Shown here piece after piece: positions 5,355 to 8,287 of a DNA stretch of 8,287 bases. The notes beneath the pieces were generated by a model, which was given only the letters and a program-made list of their open reading frames with translations, made no database searches and was not told the origin of the DNA. Source of the stretch: an uncultured Pseudomonadota bacterium (GTDB lineage: Bacteria > Pseudomonadota > Alphaproteobacteria > RF32 > CAG-239). The position numbers and the translations under genes are program-made. The stretch covers positions 1 to 8,287 of the forward strand of contig CABUWG010000065.1 in NCBI GenBank assembly GCA_902495305.1, read 5' to 3'. Numbering within the stretch: the stretch's first letter is position 1; every line of letters starts with the position of its first letter.

Positions 5355-6793
5355 TTCAAAACCTCTTTGATATAGTTAATGTTGTCACTGCGGTTTTGCG
5401 CCTGATAGTCCGCCCAAAGCGCCGCAGCAGCTTCCTTTATATTACAAAACCGGCACAAATAATCAAATAAAATCCGTGTTTGCCGCCCGATTGAAATTTT
5501 ATGCGTCTGCCGATAGTTTTCCCAGATACAGGTTGCAAAATCCGCCCAGCACTGAAAAGCCGAGCCCTTTGCCGTCAGCAATAAATCACAGGATTTTTTA
5601 AAATTTCCGGAATTGTAATACAAATCAAAATAACGCGCCACCCGCTTAACCAATTGCAAATCGGCATAAGACATGTCTTTGTTTTGCATAATCTCATAAG
5701 GAGGATATTTGGAATACACCATGGCATAACCGGAACTGTGCCGGTCAATCGGCGCCCCGCGCAAACGCTTCAGTATCCCGATCTGCAATTCCTGCGGACG
5801 AACGGCAATCAGCTTGTTAAAATCGTCTTCAAATGTTTTAAGCGTCGCTTCCGGAATCCCCGCCACCAAATCGGCATGAATCTCAGCCCCGCTTTGCTCC
5901 CGTATAATCCGCAGGTTTTCCAGAGTTTTTTCCTCGTCCTGCTTACGGGAAATCGCTCTCAGCGCCGGCTCGTAAAAACTTTGCACGCCGGCTTCCAGAT
6001 GCAGCCCGCCGGCCGGAAAATTTTTAATCTCCGCCAACATTTCAGCATTCAGCTTGTCGGGAAAAATCTCAAAATGCAAAACCATTCCGTCCTGCCAGCG
6101 GGTTTTGAAAAATTCCAGAATTTTTCTGATTCGGTCAATTTTAAGATTAAAGGTCCGGTCAACAAACTTAAACTGCCGCACCCCGCGCGCAATCAGCATA
6201 TCCATTTCCGCCAGAAACTTGTCCAAATCAAATTCCCTGACCCCGCGCGACAAAGACGAAAGGCAAAATTCACAGCTGAACGGGCAACCCCGCGTCGCCT
6301 CAACATAAATCAGGCGGTGGGCAATATCCTCGTCACTGTATAAATAATAGGGCATCTTCAGGCTGTTCAAATCACAAACCGGCTCTTTCAGAATTTTCCC
6401 TGCCGGACGTTTGCCATCAGTCAAATCCTGAACCAAATGATACAAAGCCAGCTCGCCCTCGCCTTCAATCAGATAATCGCAATGCGGCAAAAACGCTTCA
6501 TTTTCATAAGACACTTCCGGCCCGCCCAAAACCAAAACCGTCTGCGGCAAAATCGCCCGCACAATTTCCGCCGCTTTCAAAATTGCCTCAATGTTCCAGA
6601 TATAACAGCCAAACCCAACCACATCAGGTTGCTGCTCAATAATCCTTTCGGCAATCTCCTGTGGCAGCAAATCCTGTGAAAATTCCATAATCTCACAGTC
6701 GTTTTCAAACTCTTTCAAATTGGCTTTCAGATATCTCAGCCCGAATGACGTATGGGAATAACGGGCATTAATCGTGGCTAAAACAATTTTCAT
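5351..6793 (-). CDS. B12-binding-domain radical SAM protein (DUF4080-type)
   Basis: With ATG at 6793 the protein has 480 residues and opens MKIVLATINARYSHTSFG, the usual start of this family. An ATG at 6835 would add 14 unrelated residues inside the neighbouring gene. Residues 1 to about 135 form a cobalamin-binding-like Rossmann domain (PDVVGFGCYIWN, VLVLGGPEVSYE). No DxHxxG motif is seen, so cobalamin would bind base-off without the usual histidine, if at all. The radical SAM core has CPFSCEFC, giving the 4Fe-4S cysteines C170, C174 and C177, followed by VDRTFNL and HLEAGVQS. The C-terminal 120 or so residues, with VARYFDLYYNSGNF, resemble DUF4080. The substrate is unknown; relatives include methyltransferases and tRNA- or lipid-modifying enzymes. 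It begins 1 nt after the stop of the J-domain gene and overlaps the amidase start by 4 bp. Confidence 0.9.
   Translation of the reverse strand: MKIVLATINARYSHTSFGLRYLKANLKEFENDCEIMEFSQDLLPQEIAERIIEQQPDVVGFGCYIWNIEAILKAAEIVRAILPQTVLVLGGPEVSYENEAFLPHCDYLIEGEGELALYHLVQDLTDGKRPAGKILKEPVCDLNSLKMPYYLYSDEDIAHRLIYVEATRGCPFSCEFCLSSLSRGVREFDLDKFLAEMDMLIARGVRQFKFVDRTFNLKIDRIRKILEFFKTRWQDGMVLHFEIFPDKLNAEMLAEIKNFPAGGLHLEAGVQSFYEPALRAISRKQDEEKTLENLRIIREQSGAEIHADLVAGIPEATLKTFEDDFNKLIAVRPQELQIGILKRLRGAPIDRHSSGYAMVYSKYPPYEIMQNKDMSYADLQLVKRVARYFDLYYNSGNFKKSCDLLLTAKGSAFQCWADFATCIWENYRQTHKISIGRQTRILFDYLCRFCNIKEAAAALWADYQAQNRSDNINYIKEVLK
5362..5365 (-). promoter_or_regulatory. Ribosome binding site of the amidase gene
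   Basis: GAGG on the minus strand lies 7 nt before the ATG at 5354, within the last codons (GAG GTT) of the radical SAM gene. Together with the ATGA overlap it points to coupled translation of the two genes. Confidence 0.65.
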
Positions 6794-6794
6794 C

Positions 6795-7970
6795 TCAGGC
6801 AATGTTCCGCAGCTTGACAATCGACTCATAGGCATTGTTGATTTCGGCCATTTTTTCGGTCGCCGCCTTAATTTCGGAAACCGTCGCCCCCCGTGCCTGA
6901 ACCTTATCGGGATGATATTCGTTAATCAGCTCCCGCCAGCGTTTTTTAATCTCGCTGTTGCTGGCATTGCAAAACACGCCCAGAACCTCATAAAAATCGC
7001 GCACATTGCCGCTGTTTTGCTGCTTGGGCTTAAAGTTTTCTTCTATGGCCTTAAAGTTTCCGAGCGGCAGCCCGATAATCACCGCAATATGCTGAAGAAT
7101 CTCCCGTTCCTGCGCACCGATTTCACCGTCAGCCAAAGCAATTTTAAAAAGGTTTTCCATCACGCCTTCTTTAAGCTCAATATCGTTTCCGGAAATCATC
7201 TTAATCTGCGCGGCATAACGCTCATAACCGGCAACTTTTCTCTTTGCCTTATTAAAAATTCTGGAAATCTGCCGATTCGCTTTTTGCGGAATTTCAAATA
7301 ACTGTTTAAACAAATGAATCTCATTCGGACTGACCGCACCATCCGCCTTTGAGATTTTAGCCGCCAAACCGGCCATCGCCCGCACAAACGCCGCCTTTTT
7401 GGCTTCCGGCGAAGATAACGCAAACTTGAGCGGATTCACATTCAGCCAAAAAAGCCGAAACCACCCGCGATTGAGTTTTCCGGCAAAACCTTTTTCATGA
7501 TACCAGGAATCAAAGAAAAATCCGGCAATCACGCCGCAGAAAATAAGCGCTTCGTTCTGCAACGAAAAACCGATAATCGCCCCCAGAATTTTGCACCGGT
7601 TCAAACGCCACAAATCATCAAATTTTGCCCGAAAAGCCGAAGCGTGGCGGGAACGCGGCGTATCAAAAACAAAATGGCCGATAATAAACAGCGTCACAAA
7701 ACCATAAAAACCAAACAACAAGGCTCCCAACACAGCCCCCCATAACTTTCCGCCGAAATAACCGTCTATTTTGTTATAATAACGGCAGGCATTATAAGGC
7801 AACAGCAAACGAATATTATCGTCAAACTGCGCAATGAGCTTTTCAATTTTTTTAATAACGATTGTACTGTCAATCAGGATATGTCCGAAGAACATTCCCC
7901 AAAAGAAACCAACAGCTCCGGCAAAACGTAAACCGATAATTGCCAGCGTAAACTTACCTAATGGTGACAT
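6795..7970 (-). CDS. DjlA-like membrane co-chaperone with TerB and J domains
   Basis: J-domain proteins stimulate the ATPase of DnaK through an HPD motif. Here it is H353-P354-D355 in EYHPDK, within a C-terminal J domain at about 323-388. The middle (about 186-312) is a TerB-like helical domain with two ADGxxxxxE motifs (ADGAVSPNE at 209 and ADGEIGAQE at 280). This order, membrane anchor then TerB then J, is that of DjlA. E. coli DjlA has one N-terminal membrane segment and about 271 residues. This protein has 391 and shows three glycine-rich hydrophobic segments (about 7-34, 74-102 and 127-153), each ending in [ILF]D[ST]. Three crossings would leave the J domain in the cytoplasm if the N-terminus is outside. 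The start at ATG 7970 leaves a short lead before the first segment, as in DjlA, but no clear Shine-Dalgarno precedes it. It is the first gene of the leftward operon. Confidence 0.88.
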   Translation of the reverse strand: MSPLGKFTLAIIGLRFAGAVGFFWGMFFGHILIDSTIVIKKIEKLIAQFDDNIRLLLPYNACRYYNKIDGYFGGKLWGAVLGALLFGFYGFVTLFIIGHFVFDTPRSRHASAFRAKFDDLWRLNRCKILGAIIGFSLQNEALIFCGVIAGFFFDSWYHEKGFAGKLNRGWFRLFWLNVNPLKFALSSPEAKKAAFVRAMAGLAAKISKADGAVSPNEIHLFKQLFEIPQKANRQISRIFNKAKRKVAGYERYAAQIKMISGNDIELKEGVMENLFKIALADGEIGAQEREILQHIAVIIGLPLGNFKAIEENFKPKQQNSGNVRDFYEVLGVFCNASNSEIKKRWRELINEYHPDKVQARGATVSEIKAATEKMAEINNAYESIVKLRNIA

Positions 7971-8060
7971 TCAAAATCTGCTTGTTGTTAATCCATAGCT
8001 TTATTTTATATACCTTTTCCGCTTAAAAATAAAGCACAAATTTAGCATAGTGGCATAACT
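7971..8060 (-). promoter_or_regulatory. AT-rich leader upstream of the DjlA-like gene
   Basis: Read on the minus strand this segment holds TATATAAAAT, with TATAAA at 8010-8005, a plausible -10 box about 35 nt before the start codon. No well-spaced -35 box is evident. As the first gene of the leftward unit starts here, the operon promoter is expected in or just beyond this segment. Confidence 0.35.
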
Positions 8061-8070
8061 GGCCAATCCC

Positions 8071-8287
8071 TTTCTCTTTGAAGCTTTCTTCACCGCTCTC
8101 TCTTACTCTCTTTACCTTCTCTCCTCTACCTTCACCCATTCCTTGCCTTTCCCTTTTTTCACACCTCCCATCTTTTTTCTCCCCCACTTTCTCCCCTCCT
8201 CTCACTTATTCTCCTCATCTCTCTTGCCGCCCATCCCTTCTTTATCACCATCCGTTCCCCACCTGCTCCTCTGCTACTCCATACTCA
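8071..8287. other. Polypyrimidine/polypurine tract, no recognisable gene
   Basis: By direct count 184 of 217 bases (85%) are C or T on the + strand, and 115 of 130 (88%) within 8091-8220. There is no clear period or exact repeat; short CTCTC and CCTTT words recur irregularly. Two + frames stay open to the window end, and a 60-codon minus frame exists (8023-8205). Such openness is expected because stop codons need purines after T. None of the translations looks like a protein. The tract continues to the edge of the window. Confidence 0.8.

Noticed and set aside
5654..6343. 229-codon plus-strand open frame antisense to the radical SAM gene
   Set aside because: The opposite strand encodes a clear radical SAM protein with CxxxCxxC. 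The antisense product is basic and featureless, as expected of a shadow frame.
8023..8205. 60-codon minus-strand frame in the purine-rich tract
   Set aside because: Its G/E/K/R-rich translation follows directly from the base composition. It has no supporting start signal or recognisable domain.

Overview
The window looks like chromosomal DNA from an alphaproteobacterium, probably a host-associated (gut-type) lineage. The evidence is the style of RuvX and TolB, a DjlA-like J-protein close to an AmpD-type amidase with a C-terminal peptidoglycan-binding-like region, and a cysteine-rich exported-type protein ending in a DUF1566-like module. I cannot assign a genus. No phage, CRISPR array, tRNA or rRNA is visible, and I do not recognise a complete novel system. 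The least explained DNA is non-coding: a tandem repeat at 1171-1626 and a polypyrimidine tract at 8071-8287.

Layout. 1-1161 (+): the 3' part of a cysteine-rich protein gene whose start lies off the window. 1162-1675: a convergent spacer holding two tandem copies of a ~225-bp hairpin-rich repeat plus a long stem-loop just past the tolB stop. 1676-2980 (-): tolB. 2981-3070: a divergent promoter region. 3071-3529 (+): ruvX. 3494-4453 (-): a predicted beta-helix protein whose 3' end overlaps the ruvX 3' end by 36 bp. 4572-5354 (-): an AmpD/AmiD-type amidase. 5351-6793 (-): a cobalamin-binding-domain radical SAM protein. 6795-7970 (-): a DjlA-like TerB/J-domain membrane protein. 7971-8287: a short AT-rich leader, then ~217 bp that is 85% pyrimidine on the + strand.

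The genes from 7970 down to 3494 read as one leftward transcription unit: DjlA-like, radical SAM (1-nt gap), amidase (ATGA stop/start overlap), then beta-helix after a 117-nt gap. The shared theme is the cell envelope: a membrane-anchored co-chaperone, a peptidoglycan amidase and, separately, TolB. The radical SAM enzyme is the odd member. TolB stands without pal on its 3' side; the convergent cysteine-rich gene and repeats occupy that place.
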